A stretch of DNA of 9,741 nt from Bacillota bacterium. GTDB lineage: Bacteria; Bacillota_I; Bacilli_A; Acholeplasmatales; Acholeplasmataceae. Positions 1 through 7,568 of the stretch are shown piece by piece (position 1 is the stretch's first letter; each line of letters opens with the position of its first letter). The stretch lies in contig JAEWVV010000101.1 in assembly GCA_023458995.1 (NCBI GenBank), positions 1 through 9,741 on the forward strand, written 5' to 3'. Made by a program: the position numbers and the translations under genes. The notes below the pieces were generated by a model that was not told the origin of the DNA, searched no databases, and saw nothing but the letters and a program-made list of their open reading frames with translations.

Positions 1-333
1 ATTATGGTCAATCACATGTCCAACCATATCTCCCGTTGGAATCGTTACTGAAACACCAACTTCAGTTTTATTTTGTGCTTCATATGTTTTAACGATTTCT
101 GAATAAAGTGGTGTATTAAAAGCAGAGGATAAAAAGGTATTCGAATAGTCATTCATCAGATCTAGACCATCATAATGCCCCTTCATCGTGGACTTCTTAA
201 AAAAAGAAAAGCTAATCAGTAAAATGAAAAAGACGGATAAAGTAATCAATATCCATTTTTTTACGGTCAAGGTACTAAAAAATGAGAAAATTTTATGCAT
301 TCCTTTTTTTAAATAGTCTAAGAATTGTTTCAT
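1..333 (-). CDS. Membrane-anchored extracytoplasmic protein, 3' part missing (N-terminal 111 residues only)
   Basis: Translating the minus strand from the ATG at 333 gives an open frame to the window edge with no stop. A GGAGG ribosome-binding site lies 4 bases upstream of the ATG. The first 26 residues are basic and amphipathic (MKQFLDYLKKG, later VKKW). One strong membrane segment follows at about residues 27-45, then KK and a soluble region starting near GHYDGLDLMNDYSN. There is no lipobox and no obvious signal-peptidase site, so the protein looks like a type II membrane protein with an outside C-terminal domain. A single early membrane segment followed by at least 65 soluble residues does not fit a MalF/MalG-type permease. 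The stretch PLYSEIVKTYEAQNKTEVG followed by an IPTGDM strand faintly resembles the start of large Firmicutes proteins that fuse carbohydrate-binding and solute-binding modules. That resemblance is from memory and weak. Its place behind a sugar-binding protein suggests a role in glycan handling; the function is otherwise unknown. Confidence 0.8.
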   Translation of the reverse strand, partial: MKQFLDYLKKGMHKIFSFFSTLTVKKWILITLSVFFILLISFSFFKKSTMKGHYDGLDLMNDYSNTFLSSAFNTPLYSEIVKTYEAQNKTEVGVSVTIPTGDMVGHVIDHN

Positions 334-342
334 ATACCCTCC

Positions 343-383
343 AAAAAACATGGGTTAGAGAGGGGAATTTCCCCTCTCATCCC
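343..383 (-). terminator. Terminator-like hairpin between binding-protein gene and next gene
   Basis: Read on the minus strand, an inverted repeat GAGAGGGG-AAATT-CCCCTCTC (358-378) forms an 8-9 bp G+C-rich stem. It is flanked by GGG (381-383) and CCC (352-354), which can pair as an outer extension across small bulges. ATG and a run of six T (343-348) follow. This has the form of a Rho-independent terminator. It sits 13 bases past the stop of the sugar-binding protein gene and just ahead of the ribosome-binding site of the next gene. It may be a partial terminator or a 3'-end stabiliser that keeps the binding protein more abundant than downstream products, as is common in ABC sugar operons. 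The bases between stem and T-run make it less than ideal. Confidence 0.65.
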
Positions 384-395
384 AAAATTGATAAA

Positions 396-1853
396 CTATT
401 TACCTAAATTTTCTAGTTGTTCTGATACGATTTGGTTCGCCATTGCTTCCCATTGTGCTGCATAGGTAGGTACAGCTGTTGGACCTGCGGTAACTAAACT
501 ATCCCAGTTATATGGATTTTCTGGATTGCTTACCCATGCCCAAAATTCTTTATATCCTGGAAGCCATTTGTCTAGGTCAGGCTTAGAATATTCAATACGA
601 TTTAAAATGTAATCAATACCTTCAATACCATCGACTAAATCAAAGACTCTATCCCAAACGCCTTCATAATCAGCAACTGGGAAACGATCCAAGAATGCAG
701 GCATTTCGCCAGCTGCAATCTTCGCATCTCTATCAGCTTCAAGTAGATCAAGTCTTGTTAACCAACCATCTCTACCAAATGTCATCCATTTAGCGAGTAA
801 GAATGCTTCTTCTGGATAAGCTGTTTGATAGGATACGCACTGGTAATCAAGAATTGTTGGTGGGAATAAACCAGCTGATCCACTGGGGTATGGCCAGAAA
901 CCTAAATCGATATTGCTTGTTTCTTTAGCGGCATTAATAATACCAAACTGCCAAGAACCTTCAATATCCATTGCTGCATAACCCGTTTGAATCATATAAG
1001 TTCTCAAAGCTTCATTATCAGGATCATTAAGGTCTTCTTCAGTAAAACGTGTTGTTGTTCCATCAGTTAACTGATGAATGGATACTTTGGTTTGCATTGC
1101 TTGAATCCAAGCATCGGATGTGTAATGGAACGCTTCGCCATCCCATGTATCATATTGGACATTCGCATTATTCATCATTGGCCAAACTTGTTGGAAATCT
1201 GGTGAACCATACCATGTATCAAAACCAATAACGAGGTTTTCTGGATTATTTAAGTCAAAGTTTTTAATTGCTTTTGCAATTTCGACAAATTCAGAATGTG
1301 TCCAGTCCTTGACAGGATAACCATCGTTATCAATACGATACTTACCAGCAACTGAACTTAAGTTTGCATCTTCAAAGATATTTAAGTTAATCATAATACC
1401 CTTTAAGAATTGGAATGATGGTACTGCATATCGTTTGCCGTTATACACACCTGTTAATGCAATATTATCATAAACTTGTTGTGCATCAGCATCTTCATTC
1501 CACATACTCGCAACATCAAGTGTTAAACCTGCATTAATAACTGTAGGAACGTTATCTGTCGCAAACACGTCAGGAAGAATACCTGCTTGTGCAGCTGTCA
1601 CAAGGTTTCCAGTAAATTCAGAACCAGAACCTGCGATATCTGTACGAAGTGTGACACGAATGTGTGGATATTTTTCCATAAATGCATCAATCATGCGCTG
1701 GTTAAATTTAGCATCGCCCCAGTCAGCATATGTTAATTCGATCGTTTGAACGGGTGGAGTTTCAACATCGACTGTTGGATCTTCATCGCCATTACAAGCA
1801 ACAAGTGCAAATCCAAACGCTAAAAGCATCATAAGAGTTAATATTTTCTTCAT
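396..1853 (-). CDS. ABC transporter sugar-binding lipoprotein (extracellular solute-binding protein family 1)
   Basis: The 485-residue product has a lipoprotein signal: MKK, a hydrophobic stretch, then the lipobox LVAC with Cys20 as the lipidated residue. A short acidic, Pro/Thr-rich linker (about 21-36) follows. The mature part begins with the typical family 1 pattern, a beta strand (IELTYADWGD), a helix ending FMEKYPHIRV, and later AGILPDVFATDN. The middle and C-terminal parts are rich in Trp and Tyr, which is usual for oligosaccharide-binding proteins. The length is within the family's usual 400-550 range. By family knowledge it binds a sugar or oligosaccharide outside the membrane and delivers it to an ABC permease. 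The start is supported by GGAGGA at 1861-1866, 7 bases ahead of the ATG. It lies 15 bases after the modular carbohydrate-binding lipoprotein gene, so the two are surely co-transcribed. A beta-1,3-glucan oligosaccharide ligand is inferred from the neighbours only. Its permeases and ATPase are not in the window. Confidence 0.93.
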   Translation of the reverse strand: MKKILTLMMLLAFGFALVACNGDEDPTVDVETPPVQTIELTYADWGDAKFNQRMIDAFMEKYPHIRVTLRTDIAGSGSEFTGNLVTAAQAGILPDVFATDNVPTVINAGLTLDVASMWNEDADAQQVYDNIALTGVYNGKRYAVPSFQFLKGIMINLNIFEDANLSSVAGKYRIDNDGYPVKDWTHSEFVEIAKAIKNFDLNNPENLVIGFDTWYGSPDFQQVWPMMNNANVQYDTWDGEAFHYTSDAWIQAMQTKVSIHQLTDGTTTRFTEEDLNDPDNEALRTYMIQTGYAAMDIEGSWQFGIINAAKETSNIDLGFWPYPSGSAGLFPPTILDYQCVSYQTAYPEEAFLLAKWMTFGRDGWLTRLDLLEADRDAKIAAGEMPAFLDRFPVADYEGVWDRVFDLVDGIEGIDYILNRIEYSKPDLDKWLPGYKEFWAWVSNPENPYNWDSLVTAGPTAVPTYAAQWEAMANQIVSEQLENLGK

Positions 1854-1868
1854 ATATAGATCCTCCGA

Positions 1869-4415
1869 TTAATTTAAATCTTGGTAGATCAAGAAACTGT
1901 GAAGTGTAAATGTGCCTGGAAGTGAAACAAATGGATCTCCAAGTGTACCAAAGTCTAATTCAACCTTAACATTTGTTAATTCAGTAGCAACGACGAAACT
2001 TACAGTAACTGTAACCATTTGATCAGGAGTTTCAACTTCAAAATCAACTTTTGTATCAGGAAGAATTGAAACCCAATCATCATCTGGTAAGATCATGTTA
2101 AATCTGAAATCACGTGCTACGCTTGATGACATCTTAAGAACTGCTGTATATTTACCACCTGCTAAAGAATCAATCATGTAGTAGTAATGAGGTTGATAAG
2201 CTGCTCCACCTAATCCCGTCACAGTAATGACCGCACCTTCTGGACCATAAACCATCGTACCAGCACCACCACCTGAATTATCATATGTATGTTTACCAAC
2301 GATAGATTCTGCATCTCCGTTTTCTAATAATTCCACATCAACGCCATCTTTCTTAAATGACAAGTTATCAAACTTGAGCCATTCATTACCTGATTCAAAT
2401 GGTGTAAATTGATCACCAAATTCGAATTTGAATTCAAATGGTAACGTAACAGATTCACCTGTTGTAAAGTTTAATGTATACGTAGTCTTAGTTCCTGTAA
2501 GTGCAACTTTACCTGTAGTCACTAAGTTATTCCAGTCTGCTTCCAAACCTTGTGTAAAGAAAGGATTAATTTCAATATTTTGTGATGCATAAGCATCAAA
2601 CGTAAATGTGTATGCTGTATTTGCTTCAAGAACAAGTTTTGTACCATAAATTAATTGTAATTTATAAGAATTTACACCACCAACATATTTTGTCAAACTA
2701 TAAACAAATTCACCACCAACAGGTTGGAATGTAGCAACTGAGCCTTCCCAGTCATTGACGAAACCTTGCCATCCAAGATCTCTAAAATCACCATTTCCAA
2801 TAATAAGTGGTAGATCTGCTTGTTGTAATTTCACGTTAGAGATTGTAACAAATCCATCAGCAAATCCTTCTTGTTGTCCTAATTCGAATACGAGGTTAAC
2901 AAGATGAGTTTCTTGAGTAACTGTAAATAAGTATTCATAAACAGCATCTGTCGTGGTAAGTGATATACCATCTTGACGGCCATATGGAACCCATGGGTCG
3001 CCATAACCAAGTGCTAAATTAATCTTACGAGCTACTTCAGCTTTTGCAGTGAATTGAACGCGATAGGTCATACCTTGTTCAAGTGTAATATATTGTGTTT
3101 GTGCTAATTGAATAGCCCATGCTGCAACACCACCACCCGTAATATCTACTGTGTAAGTGCCTAAAACCTTATCTTGTGCTGTTGTAACAACAGGCGCTGC
3201 ATCCCAATCTTGTGACCAAACAGACCATTCAGGTTTTACAGTATCTAAGTCAGCTTTGAAGTCGCCATTCTTAACTAAGTTCGTATCAAGGAACTTCATA
3301 CCTACAACTTCGATTGTAAATGTAGCGATTGCTTCATTTAGAGCAGCATCACTTACAGATACTTCGACTGTAAATACACCTTCAACGGTTGTATCAACTG
3401 CAGTTACAACTTCGTCATTTGCATTCTTAATAACGAAGACGAGTTCGTCAGTAAGATTACCATCAACAACGTCAAGTGCTGTAATACCAGCAGTAACATC
3501 AACAGTTGAACCAATGAGTACGGTCTTATTTGAAACACCAGAAATTACTGGAGCTGTTTCATCTTCAGGAATAGGTACTTCTTCTACTTCAATATTATCA
3601 AACCAGAAAGTAAATGCTTCACCTACACCAACGCCAGCGATAGCACCTAGTTCAAATAAGATACCACCACGTTTATTGTCTTGATTATGGATAAATACAA
3701 ATTCATAATTTGTCATGGTTGTCGTAAGTGTACGATGTTCTGTTTGACCTGTCTTAAAGTCTGTGAAATAAGGTGATGCAGTGAGAAGTTCACCAACTTG
3801 TATGTTGATCTTCTTTTCTTTATCAGCTCTTGCATCAAAGGAAATCTTATAAGCTTTCCCTTGTTCAAATGCAACATTCATTTGACCAAAACGAGGAGTA
3901 AAGGAGTTTGCTCCAGCAACTGTTACTGCTTTGAGTTCACCGTTTTCAACAGACATTGTCATGGATGAGCCATCTGCATTATAAACAACGCTTGGATTAT
4001 CCCAACCAGCTGTGCCTTGTGAGAAATCTTTGTTAACTAAGAGTTCACCTTCAACTGCTTCGGGTGCCTTAACAGTGATATAACGCCATCTTTGTGCTGT
4101 TAATGTACCTTCTTTTACTTCATATCGAATACCATGAGTACCCACTTTTGTAGTATCCAACATATGCGTAGCTGAAACGGTAGCAATCGTTGTATATGTA
4201 ATCTTTGATGTATAATCTTTGCTATCATTTCCCGTTGCAGTGACACCCGTAAGCACGTTGAATTCAGCGTTGAATTCAAGTTCTAAATCAGCGACTCCAG
4301 CGAATGTAATTGCTGTGAGAACTGGTTCAGGTGTCGGTTCTGGTTCTTCCACACATGAAACTAAGAAGATACCAAATACTGCGATTAGAATTAAAACTAA
4401 CCATTTCTTTCTCAA
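1869..4415 (-). CDS. Surface lipoprotein of Ig-like and four CBM4/9-like modules, no catalytic domain
   Basis: With the TTG start at 4415 the product has 848 residues. It begins RKKW, has a hydrophobic segment and the lipobox LVSC (Cys21), then a Glu/Pro/Thr linker. Approximate modules are: Ig-like domain 30-115; CBM4/9-like sandwich 120-280; DUF5011/HYR-type Ig-like domain 285-370 (begins DETAPVISGVSNKTV, contains DVVDGNLTD); and three more CBM-like sandwiches near 378-533, 538-690 and 697-848. Each sandwich opens with a related strand and turn (VNKDF, VKNGDF, IGNGDF, LENGDA), and the first three are followed by Trp-rich stretches. No glycosidase motif is seen, so it is probably a surface glucan-binding or docking protein. 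CBM4 members often bind beta-1,3- or mixed beta-glucans and amorphous cellulose; the beta-1,3 target is inferred from the GH16 and phosphorylase genes. An ATG at 4442 in the same frame would add nine residues and overlap the upstream gene, but has no ribosome-binding site. Confidence 0.85.
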   Translation of the reverse strand: MRKKWLVLILIAVFGIFLVSCVEEPEPTPEPVLTAITFAGVADLELEFNAEFNVLTGVTATGNDSKDYTSKITYTTIATVSATHMLDTTKVGTHGIRYEVKEGTLTAQRWRYITVKAPEAVEGELLVNKDFSQGTAGWDNPSVVYNADGSSMTMSVENGELKAVTVAGANSFTPRFGQMNVAFEQGKAYKISFDARADKEKKINIQVGELLTASPYFTDFKTGQTEHRTLTTTMTNYEFVFIHNQDNKRGGILFELGAIAGVGVGEAFTFWFDNIEVEEVPIPEDETAPVISGVSNKTVLIGSTVDVTAGITALDVVDGNLTDELVFVIKNANDEVVTAVDTTVEGVFTVEVSVSDAALNEAIATFTIEVVGMKFLDTNLVKNGDFKADLDTVKPEWSVWSQDWDAAPVVTTAQDKVLGTYTVDITGGGVAAWAIQLAQTQYITLEQGMTYRVQFTAKAEVARKINLALGYGDPWVPYGRQDGISLTTTDAVYEYLFTVTQETHLVNLVFELGQQEGFADGFVTISNVKLQQADLPLIIGNGDFRDLGWQGFVNDWEGSVATFQPVGGEFVYSLTKYVGGVNSYKLQLIYGTKLVLEANTAYTFTFDAYASQNIEINPFFTQGLEADWNNLVTTGKVALTGTKTTYTLNFTTGESVTLPFEFKFEFGDQFTPFESGNEWLKFDNLSFKKDGVDVELLENGDAESIVGKHTYDNSGGGAGTMVYGPEGAVITVTGLGGAAYQPHYYYMIDSLAGGKYTAVLKMSSSVARDFRFNMILPDDDWVSILPDTKVDFEVETPDQMVTVTVSFVVATELTNVKVELDFGTLGDPFVSLPGTFTLHSFLIYQDLN

Positions 4416-4416
4416 T

Positions 4417-7400
4417 TTATTTTCCTCCTTGTATATAGACATTTATTTGATCGACATATCCATCCCGGATGTCTCTTGTCCACTTTCCGATAATGCGATC
4501 GGATGTGATTTCACATTCCTCATCGCCTTTAAATAAAACCATTTTTTCAATTTTACATGCCGGATCATAGGTGTCTAAACCAGTTGGGTTAAAATAAACA
4601 ACTTTTGTTTTTTCAAACAGAGTAACTTCAATTTGACCATTTTTGAATAAGCTCTTATGAAGTTTAGGTTCAAGTTTGAATGAAAGCTGACCATGATCAA
4701 GATAGAACATATGAGGTCCAAAGAACATCAGTTTCCACATCGATAAGACTTCTGCTGTAGAACCTGTTAATCTTGATACGAATCCTTGTCCTCTTTTCTT
4801 AGGATCTGGATTGTTTGATGGTGCAATAAATGATGAGTTTTCATAAGGTGATCTACCATAAACTAAGGGATCCATGAAAGCTGTTAGGTTTGTTTTTATT
4901 TCTTCATAGAACGTATCGTATAAACCTGCTTTAAGAAGTCCTAGTAAATACTTATATGTCATATGAAGGAAATTAGATTCCCTTTCAAACCAACCTTTGG
5001 TAAATGCTCTAATACGTCCAATTTCATGATTTTCTTCTTCTATGGATACTGATGTTTTGTAGAAATGAAGATTTTGATCATAGAGTTCAGAGTTTTTAAT
5101 CAAGTGATGAAGGTGATTTGCTTCATCTTCACTTGCATGATTCTTTAAATAACGTGCGGGTGCTTCTAAGAAATTAGGAAGTGCCCTCATTTCGAATGAC
5201 TGAACTGATACTGTTGGTAATCCGTATTCACCAATAATTGGGTTTCCATGTTCATCTTTAAGTTCAACATAATCTTTTGCTTCAAAGATAAGGTAGGTTG
5301 GAATTACCGGATTTATTTCTTTCGCACGTTTGATACTTTCTTCTAATGTAGATTTCATCTTTTTTAGGAGTTCTTCTAACTCGTAAAACTTGATAGAAAT
5401 TGTTGATTGTTCTTGATCTAATTGATCCCGGTATTTCTCTAATACCGACATACGCTCATTGAACCTATCGTAAGGTGTTTCCCCCTTCACTTTTGAAAGT
5501 GCTAATCCAAGTTCAAATGTTGATGCGAGTATCTTGATTTCGTGATCTTTATATTGTGTAAGTTTTTCTAAAATGAAGTCCACAAGCTTCGTAAGTTCAA
5601 TCATTTCAGATACCCCTGAACCGAAGAGTCCAGGTAATCCGTTCATCGCATCATTCCATCCAGGCTTGTTCCCTTCATAGGATAATCCGATTTCTGCGGG
5701 GTCTAAATGTGCAAACTTGTTTAAGATAAGTGTAATGAGTTTACCCATTACATTGACCTTGATTAAACCGTTTTGTCCTTCTAACCATCCATCCTTTTCT
5801 TCGTGGTTATGATGGATTGCGCCATATTGTCTAATCTTGCCATCTTTTGTTTTCACGTATTTAAGTTTGCGAGGTAACACTTTAACTGGTGATTTAAAGA
5901 ATGGTACTTCTTTATGAAAGAGTAGGTTATCTTCTTTATCAGGGAATATATTTAAGTAACTATCGAATAAGTCATAGAAGTAAGTGAAGTGATCTTCCCA
6001 ATAACCTTCACCAAAAGATGCCTTAACGATGACTCTTGATTTAGCTAATACACCTCTTAAGTTAGAATCAACTTCTAAACCTAACCGATTAAACTCTGTA
6101 GCGATCATCCCTGGTGTAAATTCGCCTTTAATGATTTTTTTAATTTCATCTGGATAAATACTTAGGTCCCCCTCATAGGAGAATTTCACACCTTCAATCG
6201 ACAGCGGATTATAGCCATCCGCTTGAATAAGTGAAGTGAACTGTAAGATGTTGAAATCTCCCATTTGAGGTGTAAAGAAGATGTCATTACGTCTATTTTG
6301 CAAGACATCTCTAAAGTTACCATTACCTTGTGAGTAGAAATAAGGTTCAATCGAGAAGAAATTATAATCTCTTTCTAAGTCACCATGTTTTCTTGAATAG
6401 AGATGATATCCTATATCTCCATCTAATGTTTGGAAAATATAGGGTTTTCCTCCACGTAGGACGTTATCGATATAACATTGTTTGAAATAATTATCGAGTT
6501 TTGATTCGTTTGTCTTTGTTTCTACTGCCTGCATCAGTTTTTGATGAAGTTTTTGGTTTTCTAGTCTTTTTTCTTCAAGTTTTGATACACTATAAAGTTT
6601 TACTTTTTCATCTAAGATATCCGTTGATGATGCATAACCAATCACTGAGATAAATACTTCATCTTTTAAATTATGAAACTTGAGTAATGACATTGCTGAA
6701 GGTACTTGATTGACCATGGTCTGTTCAAGTTTACTAAACTGATCATAAGAATTATTCATAAACTGATACGGTGTTTCTAAGGATGTATCTTCATCAAAGA
6801 CCATCTTGTAATCACCGATATAAAGAGGTTCAGTTGATGCTTTTGTAAAATAGAAATTTCCATCTTTTACCATCTTCACTTCAGCTGAATCTTCAGTGGA
6901 TGCTCTAAGCTTATAGAAGTTATAGTCTTTTGTAGTTATTGTTTCCATCCAACTTTGGAGTAAGTTTGAGATTGCTTTATATCCGCCATAATCAATACCT
7001 GATGGTAAGATTTGTGCAAGGCCATCAACAATTTCTAAATCAACTTTTCTATCGCTTAAGTTCTTTAATTCAACTCTTCTAACCAAGCCAGCGAACATCT
7101 CATTTGGAAGGGTGAAATAAGTTACTTTAATTTCAATACCAAACTTTTCGACATTCTCAATCAGTGTTAACTCATCGGGTTGAATAATCATGTGTTGATT
7201 TTCATTTTTCTCATTAAAACATTCATGAACTTCGTTATCAACCTTAATAAAAGTACGAAATCCAATCTTTGATGTATATTGATAAGCTAAGTTAGCAGGA
7301 TAAAATTCCATGATTGAACCATTTTTATCTCGAAGACCAAAAGATGCGATCGCTTGACCACGGTTCACATAAAAAGCCCAAAGCGGAATACCAAGAGGTC

Positions 7401-7482
7401 CCGCGATACCACTTAAGAAACTTGAGAAAGGTTTCTTTTTTTGATACTGATTCATGGTAAATGATACGTTGTTTTGATTCAT
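4417..7482 (-). CDS. Inverting beta-glucan oligosaccharide phosphorylase (GH94/GH149/GH161 type), probably beta-1,3-specific
   Basis: The 1021-residue product has no signal peptide and is expected in the cytoplasm. The N-terminal beta-sandwich part contains FSSFLSGIAGPLG and WAFYVNRGQAIASFG (residues 19-48), typical of large cellobiose-phosphorylase-like proteins. The predicted (alpha/alpha)6 barrel carries PGWNDAMNG with Asp611, matching the general-acid Asp of the GH94 WND motif. RLTGSTAE (about Arg904-Glu910) resembles the phosphate-binding Thr-Gly-Ser loop, and a beta-rich C-terminal end follows. A charged, coiled-coil-like insertion lies at about 670-720. GH94 cellobiose and laminaribiose phosphorylases have about 800 residues; the greater length fits beta-1,3-glucan phosphorylases (GH149, GH161) or beta-1,2-oligoglucan phosphorylases. 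The expected reaction is phosphorolysis of a beta-glucan oligosaccharide to alpha-glucose 1-phosphate and a chain shorter by one glucose. The GH16 neighbour favours beta-1,3. The start at 7482 is set by GGAGG and by the promoter; an upstream GTG/ATG extension to 7533 would lie before the predicted transcription start. Confidence 0.85.
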   Translation of the reverse strand: MNQNNVSFTMNQYQKKKPFSSFLSGIAGPLGIPLWAFYVNRGQAIASFGLRDKNGSIMEFYPANLAYQYTSKIGFRTFIKVDNEVHECFNEKNENQHMIIQPDELTLIENVEKFGIEIKVTYFTLPNEMFAGLVRRVELKNLSDRKVDLEIVDGLAQILPSGIDYGGYKAISNLLQSWMETITTKDYNFYKLRASTEDSAEVKMVKDGNFYFTKASTEPLYIGDYKMVFDEDTSLETPYQFMNNSYDQFSKLEQTMVNQVPSAMSLLKFHNLKDEVFISVIGYASSTDILDEKVKLYSVSKLEEKRLENQKLHQKLMQAVETKTNESKLDNYFKQCYIDNVLRGGKPYIFQTLDGDIGYHLYSRKHGDLERDYNFFSIEPYFYSQGNGNFRDVLQNRRNDIFFTPQMGDFNILQFTSLIQADGYNPLSIEGVKFSYEGDLSIYPDEIKKIIKGEFTPGMIATEFNRLGLEVDSNLRGVLAKSRVIVKASFGEGYWEDHFTYFYDLFDSYLNIFPDKEDNLLFHKEVPFFKSPVKVLPRKLKYVKTKDGKIRQYGAIHHNHEEKDGWLEGQNGLIKVNVMGKLITLILNKFAHLDPAEIGLSYEGNKPGWNDAMNGLPGLFGSGVSEMIELTKLVDFILEKLTQYKDHEIKILASTFELGLALSKVKGETPYDRFNERMSVLEKYRDQLDQEQSTISIKFYELEELLKKMKSTLEESIKRAKEINPVIPTYLIFEAKDYVELKDEHGNPIIGEYGLPTVSVQSFEMRALPNFLEAPARYLKNHASEDEANHLHHLIKNSELYDQNLHFYKTSVSIEEENHEIGRIRAFTKGWFERESNFLHMTYKYLLGLLKAGLYDTFYEEIKTNLTAFMDPLVYGRSPYENSSFIAPSNNPDPKKRGQGFVSRLTGSTAEVLSMWKLMFFGPHMFYLDHGQLSFKLEPKLHKSLFKNGQIEVTLFEKTKVVYFNPTGLDTYDPACKIEKMVLFKGDEECEITSDRIIGKWTRDIRDGYVDQINVYIQGGK
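4424..4430 (-). promoter_or_regulatory. Shine-Dalgarno site that selects the TTG start at 4415
   Basis: A perfect AAGGAGG lies within the last codons of the phosphorylase gene, 8 bases upstream of TTG (4413-4415). The TTG follows the phosphorylase TAA stop by one base. Starting there gives a classic short basic lipoprotein n-region (RKKW). The upstream in-frame ATG at 4442 has no recognisable Shine-Dalgarno site. The layout implies translational coupling between the two genes. Confidence 0.82.
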
Positions 7483-7485
7483 ATA

Positions 7486-7491
7486 TCCTCC
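7486..7491 (-). promoter_or_regulatory. Shine-Dalgarno site of the phosphorylase gene
   Basis: TTGGAGGATAT precedes the ATG at 7482, leaving four bases between GGAGG and the start codon. The same short spacing is seen for the gene starting at 333. It supports the start at 7482 over the in-frame codon at 7533, which overlaps the promoter. Confidence 0.8.
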
Positions 7492-7527
7492 AAGGAAATC
7501 GGTTTCTCTTTTCGTACACTTTAATTT

Positions 7528-7543
7528 TACCACCTTAGTGGTA
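7528..7543. promoter_or_regulatory. Perfect 6+6 dyad in the promoter spacer
   Basis: TACCAC and GTGGTA are exact inverted repeats around four bases. They lie between the -35 and -10 boxes and share five bases with the cre-like operator. This may be a second protein-binding site or an extension of the first. It could also be chance, as the arms are only 6 bp. Confidence 0.45.
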
Positions 7544-7552
7544 GCGTTTTCA
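7539..7552 (-). promoter_or_regulatory. LacI-family / cre-like operator
   Basis: The 14-mer TGAAAACGCTACCA (minus strand) fits the degenerate cre/LacI-family pattern TGWAARCGYTWNCW at every position, including the central CG. It overlaps the -35 box and the start of the spacer, a position where binding would block RNA polymerase. The LacI-family gene ends 17 bases upstream, so that protein is the likely binder. A CcpA-type global regulator could use the same site, and the sequence alone cannot separate the two. Confidence 0.75.
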
Positions 7553-7568
7553 AATAACTTACTTTTTA

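Larger units (their letters stand above)
7524..7553 (-). promoter_or_regulatory. Sigma-70/SigA-type promoter for phosphorylase and transport genes
   Basis: On the minus strand, TTGAAA (7553-7548) and TAAAAT (7529-7524) are separated by 18 bases. Each box differs from the consensus (TTGACA, TATAAT) at one position. Transcription would start near 7517, giving a leader of about 35 bases before the ATG at 7482. The promoter lies in the only sizeable gap of the cluster and is overlapped by two dyads (7539-7552 and 7528-7543), as expected for a repressible promoter. Confidence 0.78.

Noticed and set aside
1..333. ABC transporter permease as the partial gene
   Set aside because: Only one membrane segment is present in 111 residues, followed by a long hydrophilic stretch. 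This does not match MalF/MalG-type topology.
1126..1140. TGGAACGCTTCGCCA as another LacI-type operator
   Set aside because: It contains a central ACGCTT but departs from the pattern on both sides and lies deep inside the binding-protein coding region with no promoter nearby.
3157..3684. Open frame on the plus strand of 175 codons inside the modular lipoprotein gene
   Set aside because: It is antisense to a well-supported gene and is Ser/Thr-rich low-complexity sequence mirroring the Val/Thr-rich modules. It has no convincing ribosome-binding site.
4219..4536. Plus-strand open frame across the phosphorylase/lipoprotein junction
   Set aside because: It is antisense to two genes with clear families, and its composition is that of a frame shadow. 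No domain is recognisable.
7483..7533. N-terminal extension of the phosphorylase to 7533
   Set aside because: The added segment overlaps the -10 box and would begin before the predicted transcription start. GGAGG and the family-like N-terminus support 7482.
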